This document shows, piece after piece, positions 1 to 9,118 of a stretch of DNA of 44,710 nucleotides. Position numbers and translations under genes: made by a program. The first letter of the stretch is position 1, and every line of letters begins with the position of its first letter. Origin of the DNA: Actinoplanes oryzae (lineage in GTDB: Bacteria; Actinomycetota; Actinomycetes; Mycobacteriales; Micromonosporaceae). The notes under the pieces were generated by a model, which saw only the letters and a list, made by a program, of their open reading frames with translations, was not told the origin of the DNA and made no database searches. The DNA lies in assembly GCF_030757795.1 (NCBI RefSeq), contig NZ_JAUQWH010000064.1, forward strand, positions 1-44,710. Reading direction: 5' to 3'.

Positions 1-2
1 TT

Positions 3-3000
3 GAGCACCGGTGGGCACACCGGCTGGTGCACGCGACCCGCCGCTATGCCGGCGTCCGGGTGTTCGGCATCGAAATGGACCAAGAGGTCTACCTCGAGCC
101 ACTGACACTCGACGCCGAGATCGCTGCCTATTGGCTCGATCCCGGACGAGCCGTCCGGGAATTGCTCGCAGCGCTCGCCCGGCACTATCCGCTCGACCCC
201 TCGGTGCAGCCGGTGGACGAGTCCGTGGTCCGCGCCGAGGCCGCATACCGCAATCTGTTGCTGAACGCGTGCAACATCATTCCTCTGACCAGCCTGCCCC
301 CGGATCGGCGGCTCGCCACTCGCCAGCTGACGCTGCGGACGCTGTACGCACCGCTCAAGGTCAGCGTGGAGCGGGAGGCCGGAGATGCCGCCGATACGGA
401 CCTGCTGGATTCCATCGAGCGACGAAGATTCCACTCAAGCGGCGCCCTGCCGCGAGGCGAGACCGGCGAGCACGTCCTATCCAAGTCCGCACCTGTGGGC
501 GACCATCATCGACGGACTGTCACCGTCGAGCCCGGTGTGCGCTTGCAGACGTCCCGGAGAATGGTCATCCTCGGCGATCCTGGGGCGGGCAAGTCCACGT
601 TGCTGCGCTGGATGGCCACCGCATACCTTCTGCGGCTGCGGGGGGATCCGGACTGGTCACAGCTGCCGGCGGTGGACACGTTGCCCGAGGAGGACCTCCT
701 TCCGGTTCTCCTTCGCTGCCGGGATCTCGGTGGCGAGCAACTCAGCGGGTCATTGGTGGACATGCTGGCCCACGTCTTGCGCCGGGCGGAGCTGCCCGAC
801 GACCAGGTCGAAGCATTGCAGTCCAGCCTGCAGCGGCGTTTGACGGAGGGCACAGCGCTATTGCTCGTCGACGGCCTCGACGAGATCGCCGACGCTCCCA
901 CCCGCGCTCGCGTCTGTGAACAGTTCGAACGTGTTCATCTCGCGTATCCGGCAGCGCCGATAATCGTGACCAGCAGAATCGTCGGGTACCGCGAGATGGG
1001 CTATCGGATCGGTCACGGCTTCGAGCACGTCACGCTCGCCGAACTCGACCGGACGGACAAGGACGATTTCATCCGCCGCTGGTGCGCCGTGACCGTGCCG
1101 CCGAGCCAGCAGCTCGAGGTGGCAGACGAGATCATCAAAGACATCCACGGCACCGAACGCATCGAACGCCTTACCGGAAATCCCATGCTGCTGACCACGA
1201 TGGCGTTGGTCAAGCGCACTGTGGGAAAGCTGCCCGAGCACCGTGCCGACCTCTACCGCGCGGCGATCGGAGTGCTGCTGAACTGGCGACCCGAAGTGAA
1301 CAGCCCGGTGGAGTACCGGGAGGCGGTCCCCCAACTCGGGTACATGGCCTGCGACATGTCGCTCCGCGGGGTCCAGCAGATCGGGGACGACGATCTGATC
1401 ACCCTGCTGAAGAGCATGCGTGTCGAATACGGTGGCCGCCTCCATGCGATCATGCGCCACACACCGGAGGAATTCGTCCGGCTCATGGAGAACCGCACGG
1501 GTCTGCTCAACGAGGCCGGCCGGGTCGACGACGTTCCCGTCTACGAATTTCGCCACCTCACGTTCCAGGAGTACCTGACCGCGCTGGCTCTCGTCGAACG
1601 CCGATTTCCCGGGCGGCATCCCCACCGCGCGCTGGCCGACGACATCGCCCGCCTTGCGGCCCGGTTGGACACTCCTGTGGCCACCGACACGTCCGCCGAC
1701 AGATCCTGGCAGGAGGCGGTCCGGCTCGTCGTGACCATGTGTGGTGATGACGATGTGGACCCCGTCTTGCAGGCAATACTCGGTCCGGGCGATCGAGACC
1801 CGCAGGTGGCGACCCCACGCACAGTACTCGCCGCCCGGTGCCTCCAGGACGAGCCGCACGCGGGACCGACCCTGGTGCGGACCCTTCTTCAGCGTCTTGT
1901 TCAGGCTCTCCCCGCAGAGGGTCTCGACTTGGACATCCACGACGCAGTACGGTCGCTCGCCGAATCCAGGTGGTCGAGCGCCCTCATCTCCCAGCTGCTG
2001 GCCGAGCTCGAAGCTCGGGGCGCGAACGCCTCTCCCGACCTCGTCGCGCTCCTCGGCGATGTCATCAGCCGCTCCGCCCCCACGAAAGCCGCCGAACGGG
2101 AGCCGTGGGAGAAGGCACGTGTCGACGATCTGGCAGCCGAAGACCGGGGAACCGTACTTAAAGCAGTGCTGGTGGTCGGGCACGGCGGGTTCGGAGACGA
2201 TCGAGCCGCAAAGCGACTGCTCCGCCTGCTGAGACACCCCGACGACATGGTCGCCGGCGCGGCCGCGTGGGCTCTGGGCAGGTTGGGAGAAGAGGACGAG
2301 ACTTGCGCCTGGCGGCTCACCGACGATCAGGCCGATGCCGTTCGCCGGACGGTGGACCCGGCGGTCGCGCCTCCGCCGAGGCTGGTGCAGCTCGCTCAGG
2401 TTCTCCCTCCGCAGCGCTGGCCCGAGGCAATCGAGCCTCTCACGCGGGCCACACGCGACTCCAGCCCATCGGTACGCGGGGCTGCCGTTCGTCATCTGGG
2501 CACCACTCGACGGCTTTCGGTGATCCCCGCCGTCGCGGCCCGGCTCCAGGACGAAGTCCCCTCGGTCCGCGTTGCTGCGGCGCATGCCCTCGGAACACTG
2601 CGCTTCGACGGCGCAGTGCCACTGCTGCTGAGCAGCCTGAGCGACGAGTCACCAGACATGCGGCGTGCAGCGGCCGCAGCTCTCGGTCGCATCGGTGACT
2701 CGCGGGCTGTGCCCGCTTTGATCACGGCCCTTCGTGACGACGCCGGAAAGACTGGCGATCATTACGCCGTAGCGCTGGGCAATCTCGGCGACGAGCGAGC
2801 AACCGTTCCCGTCCTCGACCGGTTGAAGGCACCTGCCCAGGACCCGACGTGGCAATCGCTCATCGCCCTGGGCCGTCTTGGAGCAGCCGACGCCCTGAGC
2901 TATCTGGTCGACCGTCTGGTCAATGACCCACAAAAGCTCGACTTCTGGCTGGGCTGGGCGCTGCGCGAGATCGGCGACACACGCTTCTACGAGCAGATCT

Positions 3001-5003
3001 CCACCTCGGGCTCCACCAAGATACTGCCCACGCTCGGTCGGCTCGGTGGGAGTCTACCGTGGGACCAAGTTCAGACTGCGCTCCGCGACAGTGACCCCGA
3101 GCGCCGCGAGGACGCGCTCCTCGCGCTCGAACAGATCGGCGGTGACCCGGCCGCCCAGGCCATCGCTGATGCAGCCTCGGACGAGGTCGCGTCCGTCCGG
3201 CGCGTTGCCGCCAAGGCGCTTGACGGTATTGATGACCGCCGACTGCTTACGCCGTTGCTCGCGCTGCTCGAAGACCCCGACGTATCTGTCCGGCTCGCCG
3301 CGATCGCAGCGCTCGGAGCGTTTCCGGACCATACCGTCTTCGCGTTCCTCGCCCCTCTTGCACAGGAGCAGGATGCGCGCTTACGAATCGCGGTCGCTCG
3401 AGCCTTCAACAGCCACTTCGACCCCCGCCCCGTGAAGCTGCTGGTGGAGGCGCTGTCCGATCCGGTCGCCGAAGTACGTGAGCAAGCGGCTCGTTCTCTC
3501 GGAAGCCAGGGGAATCGAGGGCCGATCAAGCGGCTCCATGCCTCGCTCGACGATCCCGACCCCGACGTCCGGTCGACGGCTGCGGGAGCACTCGGCCAGC
3601 TCGGTGCCCGCTCATCGGCTCACCGCATCGTCGGCATGTTGTCATCGGACCACGCCGGGGAGCGGGTGTGGGCCGCGTACTCTCTCGGCGAACTGAGCGC
3701 CGCGGCAGCAGCTCCAGCCCTCATTGCAGCCCTCACGGATCCTTTCGCCCGGGTACGCGAGTGGGCCGCATCCGCACTCGGCTACATCGGCGGTGAATCG
3801 GTGATCGATGCGCTGCTCGGCCGGCTCGACGACACCAACACAGACGCCCGCATCGCCGTCTATTCAGCACTGGCCCGGCTGAATGATCCGCGGGCCGGCG
3901 AGCCAGTCCTGGCAGGCCTGACCGATCCTCATCCTCGGGTGCGCGAAGCCGCCGCCGACGCGATCGGGCGGCTCGGCCTGACGGCGAATGCTGTCGACAT
4001 TCAGCCCTACCTGGAGGATCGGCACTGGCGGGTACGCAGCGCGGTCTGCTGGTCGCTGGGCATGCTGGACGCCGCTGACGCGTTTCCTTCCTTACTGACC
4101 GGCATCACGGATCCGCATCCGTCCGTGCAGAGGGCCGCAATCTGGGCCTTGGGCCTGCTGGGCAACAGCGTCGCTCTCGACCCGCTCGAACCTCTGGCCT
4201 CCCATCCGATCGCCCAAGTCCGCGCCAACGCCCTGGCGGCCCTGGCCCGGATAGCACCGGACTCCACCCGAACGCTGGTGCTGGCTGGGCTCCGCAATGA
4301 TCCTCATCCGTCAGTCCGACGGGCGGCCGCGTGGGCACTTCGACTTCACCCGGACGCCGACTATGTCTCCACCCTGATCGAGCGGCTGGATGACGTGCAC
4401 CAAGACGTACGTGGCGCTGCGGCTCTCGCCCTCGGCGGCTCGGGCGACGCCACAGCGGCCGCCAAGCTTCGTCAGAGTCTTGACGACCCTTCGTTGTGGG
4501 TCCGTGGCCGCGTTGTCAACGCCCTCGCACAACTGCATGACCGCTCGGCCGCGGAACCGATCGGTCAACTAGCGACGCACCTCGATCCATGGCTGTCCGC
4601 TCGTGCCTGCTGGGCGCTGGGCAAATTAGGGAACCCTCGACCACTCCTGGCACTACGCACGCGCATGACCACTGTTGCGGGCAGTGATCGCCGCGACGTC
4701 GTGGCCGTGCTGGGACACTACGGCGACGCCTATGCTCGCCGGCTGATCCGCGAAGGTCTTCGTCACTCGGCCGCCGTGCGCCGTCGCTCGTGGCTCGACT
4801 CAGTCGCATGGACGTGCTCTGATCTCGTGGACAGGGCTCTGCTTACCCGAGATGGTGACGGTGACCTGCCGTTCATCGATCCCGCCGTACCCATCGATGA
4901 GCGACGTGTTGCTCTGCTGGCCCGACGGTTGCACCGGTCCGTGGAGGAAGTCAGCAGCAGGTACGGCGTGCTCGCCCGCGAGATCCCCCTGCGTCTGTCG
5001 TGA
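3..5003 (+). CDS. NACHT ATPase with long C-terminal HEAT-repeat array (bacterial NLR-like), 5' truncated
   Basis: The frame is open from base 3, so the gene probably begins outside the window; the first in-window start is a GTG at 27, and residues are numbered from it. Residues 40-125 look like the linker that precedes NACHT modules. The NACHT NTPase follows: Walker A GDPGAGKST at 183-191 and Walker B LLLVDGLDE at 279-286, then the conserved GNPMLLTTMAL and FRHLTFQEYL segments. From about residue 725 to 1590 there are roughly 25 HEAT/PBS-lyase-type repeats of about 31 residues (pattern DPxxxVRxAAAxALGxLG). Known bacterial NACHT proteins of this build act in antiphage defence: the repeats sense a viral ligand, the NACHT oligomerises, and an N-terminal effector kills the cell. 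Here the effector domain is not visible, so the killing activity is unknown. The family call is firm; the defence role is inferred. Confidence 0.9.
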   Translation, partial: EHRWAHRLVHATRRYAGVRVFGIEMDQEVYLEPLTLDAEIAAYWLDPGRAVRELLAALARHYPLDPSVQPVDESVVRAEAAYRNLLLNACNIIPLTSLPPDRRLATRQLTLRTLYAPLKVSVEREAGDAADTDLLDSIERRRFHSSGALPRGETGEHVLSKSAPVGDHHRRTVTVEPGVRLQTSRRMVILGDPGAGKSTLLRWMATAYLLRLRGDPDWSQLPAVDTLPEEDLLPVLLRCRDLGGEQLSGSLVDMLAHVLRRAELPDDQVEALQSSLQRRLTEGTALLLVDGLDEIADAPTRARVCEQFERVHLAYPAAPIIVTSRIVGYREMGYRIGHGFEHVTLAELDRTDKDDFIRRWCAVTVPPSQQLEVADEIIKDIHGTERIERLTGNPMLLTTMALVKRTVGKLPEHRADLYRAAIGVLLNWRPEVNSPVEYREAVPQLGYMACDMSLRGVQQIGDDDLITLLKSMRVEYGGRLHAIMRHTPEEFVRLMENRTGLLNEAGRVDDVPVYEFRHLTFQEYLTALALVERRFPGRHPHRALADDIARLAARLDTPVATDTSADRSWQEAVRLVVTMCGDDDVDPVLQAILGPGDRDPQVATPRTVLAARCLQDEPHAGPTLVRTLLQRLVQALPAEGLDLDIHDAVRSLAESRWSSALISQLLAELEARGANASPDLVALLGDVISRSAPTKAAEREPWEKARVDDLAAEDRGTVLKAVLVVGHGGFGDDRAAKRLLRLLRHPDDMVAGAAAWALGRLGEEDETCAWRLTDDQADAVRRTVDPAVAPPPRLVQLAQVLPPQRWPEAIEPLTRATRDSSPSVRGAAVRHLGTTRRLSVIPAVAARLQDEVPSVRVAAAHALGTLRFDGAVPLLLSSLSDESPDMRRAAAAALGRIGDSRAVPALITALRDDAGKTGDHYAVALGNLGDERATVPVLDRLKAPAQDPTWQSLIALGRLGAADALSYLVDRLVNDPQKLDFWLGWALREIGDTRFYEQISTSGSTKILPTLGRLGGSLPWDQVQTALRDSDPERREDALLALEQIGGDPAAQAIADAASDEVASVRRVAAKALDGIDDRRLLTPLLALLEDPDVSVRLAAIAALGAFPDHTVFAFLAPLAQEQDARLRIAVARAFNSHFDPRPVKLLVEALSDPVAEVREQAARSLGSQGNRGPIKRLHASLDDPDPDVRSTAAGALGQLGARSSAHRIVGMLSSDHAGERVWAAYSLGELSAAAAAPALIAALTDPFARVREWAASALGYIGGESVIDALLGRLDDTNTDARIAVYSALARLNDPRAGEPVLAGLTDPHPRVREAAADAIGRLGLTANAVDIQPYLEDRHWRVRSAVCWSLGMLDAADAFPSLLTGITDPHPSVQRAAIWALGLLGNSVALDPLEPLASHPIAQVRANALAALARIAPDSTRTLVLAGLRNDPHPSVRRAAAWALRLHPDADYVSTLIERLDDVHQDVRGAAALALGGSGDATAAAKLRQSLDDPSLWVRGRVVNALAQLHDRSAAEPIGQLATHLDPWLSARACWALGKLGNPRPLLALRTRMTTVAGSDRRDVVAVLGHYGDAYARRLIREGLRHSAAVRRRSWLDSVAWTCSDLVDRALLTRDGDGDLPFIDPAVPIDERRVALLARRLHRSVEEVSSRYGVLAREIPLRLS

Positions 5004-5076
5004 CCCGCGGGGCGACAGCATCGTGTCGTCCACAGGCTGCGCCGAGGCGCGCTTCGGCACCACGCTGTGCGGCTGG

Positions 5077-5241
5077 TCAGGCAGCGCCGGGGCGGCGGGC
5101 GGGCGATGGCTCGGCGAGGACGACCATGTCAATCCCGGCGTATTTCCGAAGGCGCTCGACCCCGGCGACGGCCAGACCGTCCATGGCGTTGTCGGCGCGG
5201 CTGTCCGCCCGGACGTTGCTCGGGCCGTAGCCGTTCGGCCG
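5077..5241 (-). pseudogene. Duplicated remnant of the DNA ligase C-terminal tail
   Basis: Read on the minus strand, this stretch ends in MDGLAVAGVERL, AGIDMVVLAEPSP and then GAA-stop. That parallels the last 45 residues of the ligase encoded at 5893-7068 (IDGLAIATVERL, AGIDMADLAEPSS, GAA-stop). At DNA level 5108-5193 aligns without gaps to 5921-6006; by hand I count about 70 of 86 identical bases. Upstream of the matching part the reading frame has no ligase-like sequence, so this is a fragment and not a second ligase. An alternative is a degenerate copy of a small stand-alone domain that is also fused to ligases. Confidence 0.6.
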
Positions 5242-5250
5242 CCGGCACTT

Positions 5251-5278
5251 CTTACGAAACCGTAAGATAGAACGTTCT
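5251..5278. promoter_or_regulatory. Two adjacent dyads, TetR-operator-like
   Basis: An inverted repeat CTTACG-AAAC-CGTAAG (5251-5266) is followed two bases later by the perfect palindrome AGAACGTTCT (5269-5278). Both resemble operators of TetR-type repressors. They lie 70-97 bases upstream of the membrane protein gene at 5348. The TAAGAT at 5263-5268 could be a -10 box for that gene, but I see no good -35 partner. No cognate regulator is adjacent. Confidence 0.4.
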
Positions 5279-5347
5279 GTATTGACCGCCGGGTGCGGGC
5301 CCTTCGACGATGGTCGGGCACGGATGATCACTCCACGAAGGGCCACC

Positions 5348-5892
5348 ATGACGCTGCAACGCCTCTACTTCATCCGCTTCGGCTTCGCGCTCGGCTGGGC
5401 GGCCCTGATCACCACGGTCGGCTCGGAGGACATCGACGCCCTCACCGTCGCGCTGCTGGTGATCTATCCGGCGTTCGACGTGGCCGCGGCGATCGTCGAC
5501 GCGCGGACCGCCCGGAGCACCACCCGGGCCGGCCTCGTCACCAACATCGCCGTGAGTACGCTGGCCGCCGCCGGGCTGGCCGTCGCGAGCGCGCGTCCGG
5601 CGTTCCCGCGGTCCTGCGGGTCTGGGGAGTCTGGGGAGTCTGGGCCATCGTCGCCGGTCTCATCCAGCTCGCCGTCGCCGTGCTCCGCTACAAGCTGGGC
5701 GGGCAGTGGCCGCTGATCCTCAGCGGCGGACTCTCCGTCTTCGTCGGCTCACGGTTCATCATGCAGGCCGCGGACTCACCCCTGAACCGGCCCGCCGGCT
5801 ACGCCCTGGCCGGCGGCGTCTTCTTCCTCGTCTCCGCCGTGCGCCTCACCCTCAGGAGGCGCAAGGCCGCGGAAGCCGCCGCCGGCCGCTGA
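5348..5892 (+). pseudogene. DUF308-like multi-pass membrane protein, frameshifted
   Basis: The start ATG at 5348 follows the purine-rich stretch GAAGGG. The first half reads MTLQRLYFIRFGFALGWAAL and runs through about three hydrophobic segments in one frame to near 5598. The natural continuation (GVPAVLRVWGVW, then WPLILSGGLSVFVGSRFIM and a basic tail RRRKAAEAAAGR) is in another frame and ends at 5892. The total of 545 bases is one short of a multiple of three, so a single missing base near 5585-5600 explains it. A 9-bp direct repeat (TCTGGGGAG at 5621 and 5630, partly again at 5639) lies just downstream. The intact protein would be about 181 aa with six membrane spans, like HdeD/DUF308 proteins of unknown role. 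Either a pseudogene or a sequencing error. Confidence 0.7.
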
Positions 5893-7068
5893 TCAGGCGG
5901 CGCCGTGGCGCAGGGAGGAGGGCTCGGCGAGGTCGGCCATGTCGATGCCGGCCTGGTGCAGGAGGCGCTCGACCGTGGCGATGGCCAGGCCGTCGATGGT
6001 GTTGTCGCCGTGGATCAGCCGGTAGAAGCGGTCGCGCCCGCGCCGGACGGCTTCGACGCGCCAGCGGCCGTCCGGGGTTTCCAGGGCGCCCTCGACGGTG
6101 CCCTGGGACGGCGGCGGGACGGGGGCGGGGGTGCGGCTGGCGGCGCGGGCGGGCTGGTCGGTGCGCAGGCCGCGCCAGACGGGGTGGCGCAGGCGGCCTT
6201 CGGGGGTCCAGGTGCGGAAGGCGACCTCGCCGATGAGGACCGGTTCGACCCAGTGGGCGCGGCGGGCGTGCTCGCGCGGGACGCCGGGGATCGGCGGGGT
6301 GGTGCGGGCCAGGGGTTCCAGGCGGTTGTGCAGGGCGCGCAGGTCGGCGTCGCTGAAGCCGGTGCCGACGTGGCCGGCGAAGGCTAGCCGGTCGGTCTCG
6401 TCGAAGACGCCGAGGAGCAGGGAGCCGATGGTCCCGGCGCGTCGCCCGGCGCCGGCTTTCCAGCCCACGACCAGCACTTCCTGGGTACGCACGAGCGGCG
6501 TCTTGGTCCAGTCCGCCGACCGCTTCCCGGGCCGGTAGGGGGCGTCGCGCCGCTTGGCGACGACGCCCTCCATGCCCGCCAGTTCCGCCACTTCGAGCAC
6601 CCGGTCACCGGTCAGCGGCCGGGTGGTCCGCACGGCCGTCCCGTACAGGCCCAGCCCCTCGAGGATCGCCCGCCGCTCGGACCACGGCGACGCGAGGACC
6701 GGGGAGCCGTCGAGGTGCAGCACGTCGAACACGTAGTAGACGACCGGGACCGACTCCACCAGCGCCGGCGCGGGCAGGGCGACGTGCATGCGCTGCTGCA
6801 GACGGGAGAAGCTGGGCCGCTCGCCGGGCTCGAGCGCGACGATCTCCCCGTCGAGCACGGCGGGCCGGCCGCCGAGCAGCGTGGCGAGCTCGGCCAGCTC
6901 GGGGTACGTACCCGTGACGGTGTTGTTGTTGCGCGACAGCACCCGCACGCCGGCGCCGCCCAGGTAGCTGATCGCGCGGACGCCGTCGTACTTGAACTCG
7001 TACGCCCAGCCGTCCCCGGCGGGCACCGGGCCGCCGGCGGCGAGCATCGGCGGGATCAGCTCGGGCAC
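5893..7068 (-). CDS. ATP-dependent DNA ligase (LigD ligase-domain type) with extra C-terminal module
   Basis: About 391 aa. The GTG at 7068 is chosen because GGGAGG lies six bases upstream; the open frame beyond it only shadows the histidine kinase gene. The adenylation motif YEFKYDG gives the AMP-accepting lysine at residue 26. EGVVAK and the W-T-K of SADWTK are the later nucleotidyltransferase motifs, followed by an OB-fold part ending near VWRGLR. Such ligases seal nicks in non-homologous end joining with Ku; neither Ku nor polymerase or nuclease domains are in the window. After the usual ligase end there is a proline-rich linker and a 68-residue module (about 324-391), part of which recurs as a fragment at 5077-5241. 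The gene meets the membrane protein gene tail to tail with no gap. Confidence 0.9.
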   Translation of the reverse strand: MPELIPPMLAAGGPVPAGDGWAYEFKYDGVRAISYLGGAGVRVLSRNNNTVTGTYPELAELATLLGGRPAVLDGEIVALEPGERPSFSRLQQRMHVALPAPALVESVPVVYYVFDVLHLDGSPVLASPWSERRAILEGLGLYGTAVRTTRPLTGDRVLEVAELAGMEGVVAKRRDAPYRPGKRSADWTKTPLVRTQEVLVVGWKAGAGRRAGTIGSLLLGVFDETDRLAFAGHVGTGFSDADLRALHNRLEPLARTTPPIPGVPREHARRAHWVEPVLIGEVAFRTWTPEGRLRHPVWRGLRTDQPARAASRTPAPVPPPSQGTVEGALETPDGRWRVEAVRRGRDRFYRLIHGDNTIDGLAIATVERLLHQAGIDMADLAEPSSLRHGAA

Positions 7069-7151
7069 CTCCACCCTCCCAGTGACCCTCACCGAGGGCA
7101 CCGGGTCAACCGGAACGACGAAGATCACCAAACCACACCGGTGTGATTCGA

Positions 7152-8351
7152 TCAGGCGGCCGGCAGGGTCACCGTCACCGTGGTGCCCTCGCCCGGGGCG
7201 CTGCGCACGGCCACGGTGCCGCCGTGCTGCTCGACGATCTCGCGGACGATGCTCAGGCCGAGGCCGGCGCCCTGGATCTCCGTACGCTCGGCCTCGCTGC
7301 CCCGGCGGAACGGCTGGAACATGCGCGCCGCCTCGCCGGGCGCGAGGCCGATGCCGGTGTCGGCCACCTCGACGACCGTGTCCGCGCCCGCCGCCCGGAC
7401 CCGTACCGTGATGGTGCCCTGCGGGGTGAACTTGACGGCGTTGAGCATCAGCCGGTCCAGGGCCTGGCGCAGGCGGCGGCCGTCGGCGTACGCGTAGAGC
7501 GGCGCGCCCGCGTCCACGACGACGCGCAGGCCCTGGGCCTCCGCCAGCACCCGGTTGCCGGCCGCCACCTCGCGGGCCAGCGTGCCCAGGTCCGTGGCGC
7601 AGCGGTCCAGGCGGACCGAGCGGGCGCCCAGCTCGGCGGCGAGCAGCATGTCGTCGACCAGGCTGGTGAGCCGGTCGGAGTTGCGCCGGATCCGGTCCAG
7701 GAACGTCGCCGCGGTGGCCGGCGGCAGCCCGTCCTCCAGCGCCTCCAGGTAGCCGTTGATCGAGGTCAGGGGCGTGCGCAGCTCGTGGTTGACCCGGGCG
7801 ATGAACTCGTCCTTGACCCGGTCGGCGGCGCGCAGCCGGTCGTTGGCCGCGTCGACGCCGCGGGCGTACTGGCGCAGCTCGAGCTGGCCCACGACGTGCC
7901 GGGCGAGGGTGCGCAGGCCCTGGCTCTGCGCGGGGGTGAGCAGGCGCGGCTGCCGGTCGATCACGCACAGGCTGCCCAGCGGCTGCCCACCGGGCGACAC
8001 CAGCGGCGCCCCGGCGTAGAACCGGACATGCGGCGCGCCGAGCACCAGCGGGCTCGTGGCGAAGCGCGGGTCGGCGAGCGCGTCGGGGACCTGCATGACG
8101 TCGTCGCCGCGCATCGCGTACGTGCAGAAGGAGCCCTCGCGGGAGGTCTCGCACACGTCGAGCCCGACCCGGGCCTTGAACCACTGCCGGTCGCTGTCGA
8201 CCAGGCTCACCAGCGCGATCGGGGCGTCGCACAGTTGCGCCGCGAGCTCGGCGATGTCGTCGAAGTCCGCCTCGCGGGGCGTGTCGAGCACGTCGTACGC
8301 GTGCAGGGCCGCGAGGCGCTCGGGCTCCCGGCGTTCCAAGACTTCCAGCAT
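7152..8351 (-). CDS. GAF-domain sensor histidine kinase
   Basis: About 399 aa, soluble. The ATG at 8351 is preceded by GAAGGA nine bases away. The N-terminal half (about residues 10-165) is a GAF sensor of the kind beginning LAALHAYDVLDTPREADFD, a common start in actinobacterial GAF kinases. It is followed by a HisKA dimerisation region with the H box NHELRTPL (phospho-acceptor His189) and a HATPase_c domain with N box LMLNAVKFT, G1 VADTGIGL and G2 GAGLGLSIV. It should autophosphorylate in response to a ligand bound by GAF. No response regulator is adjacent, so it is an orphan kinase and its partner is unknown. Its upstream neighbour on the same strand is thymidine kinase, 122 bases away. Confidence 0.93.
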   Translation of the reverse strand: MLEVLERREPERLAALHAYDVLDTPREADFDDIAELAAQLCDAPIALVSLVDSDRQWFKARVGLDVCETSREGSFCTYAMRGDDVMQVPDALADPRFATSPLVLGAPHVRFYAGAPLVSPGGQPLGSLCVIDRQPRLLTPAQSQGLRTLARHVVGQLELRQYARGVDAANDRLRAADRVKDEFIARVNHELRTPLTSINGYLEALEDGLPPATAATFLDRIRRNSDRLTSLVDDMLLAAELGARSVRLDRCATDLGTLAREVAAGNRVLAEAQGLRVVVDAGAPLYAYADGRRLRQALDRLMLNAVKFTPQGTITVRVRAAGADTVVEVADTGIGLAPGEAARMFQPFRRGSEAERTEIQGAGLGLSIVREIVEQHGGTVAVRSAPGEGTTVTVTLPAA

Positions 8352-8473
8352 CAGCGGCGATCCTTCGCAGGCTTGCGGCGCAATCCGTTGCACCTGGCTT
8401 CCCGATCAGCACCCTCTTCGGCGCCGCCGCCCGGGCGCTGAACGCCAATCAGGTGCGAAGGAGGTGCAGCCGA

Positions 8474-9079
8474 TCAGGCCGCCACGGCCACTCGCGGGGC
8501 GTACGGCTGGCCCGCGCGGTGGTGGCGGCGGCACAGCACGACGTAGCCGACGTCCGCGTCCGTGTCGCCCACGACGACCGTGTCGCCGTCGCGGACCATC
8601 TCGCCGCCGCTGACCCGGGCGTTCATCCGGGCCTGCTGGCCGCACCAGCACATGGGGTAGACCTGCAGCGACTCCACCACGTCCGCGAGCACCACCAGGC
8701 GGGCGGAGCCGTCGAACTGGCAGCCGCGGAAGTCCGACAGCAGGCCGAAGGTGAAGACGTCGATGTCGTGGTCGTCGACCAGGGTGGCCAGCTGGTCGAC
8801 CTGCGCGACCGAGAGGAACTGGGCCTCGTCGACGATGACGTGGTCGACGCGCGGGCCCGGGGTGGTCAGCACCACGTCCGCGAGGTCGGTGGTCGCGCCG
8901 AACTCGAGCGCGTCCGCGGCCAGGCCGATGCGCGACGACACTATGCCGGCGCCGGCCCGGTCGAGGCGGGTCATCAGCAGGCCCGTCCGGCCGCAGGCGG
9001 CGTACGTGTGCCGGTACTGCAGCACCATCGTGCTCTTGCCGCTGTTCATCGCCGCGTACCGGAAGTGCAGTTGAGCCAC
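8474..9079 (-). CDS. tdk: Thymidine kinase
   Basis: 201 aa, the usual size of type II thymidine kinases. It phosphorylates thymidine to dTMP with ATP in the pyrimidine salvage pathway, in the cytoplasm. The P-loop is AAMNSGKST near residues 10-17. VIVDEAQFL holds the Walker-B Asp and the catalytic Glu region. Zinc-binding cysteines appear in CWCGQQA and near VVLCRRHH. The GTG start at 9079 has GGGGAGG eight bases upstream. It stands apart from its neighbours and is probably transcribed alone. Confidence 0.95.
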   Translation of the reverse strand: MAQLHFRYAAMNSGKSTMVLQYRHTYAACGRTGLLMTRLDRAGAGIVSSRIGLAADALEFGATTDLADVVLTTPGPRVDHVIVDEAQFLSVAQVDQLATLVDDHDIDVFTFGLLSDFRGCQFDGSARLVVLADVVESLQVYPMCWCGQQARMNARVSGGEMVRDGDTVVVGDTDADVGYVVLCRRHHRAGQPYAPRVAVAA

Positions 9080-9118
9080 GCGTCTTGCCTCCCCGAAATG
9101 GTGCCCGGAGGATCCTAT

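Noticed and set aside
858..2585. 575-codon minus-strand open frame within the NACHT gene
   Set aside because: Antisense shadow of a clearly coding region with conserved NACHT motifs; no recognisable domain.
7143..8448. Long open frames on both strands over the histidine kinase gene, including an extension of the ligase frame to 8448
   Set aside because: Out of frame with the clear GAF-HisKA-HATPase protein, Arg/Ala/Pro-rich and without domains. High third-position GC keeps shadow frames open. The ligase itself starts at 7068.
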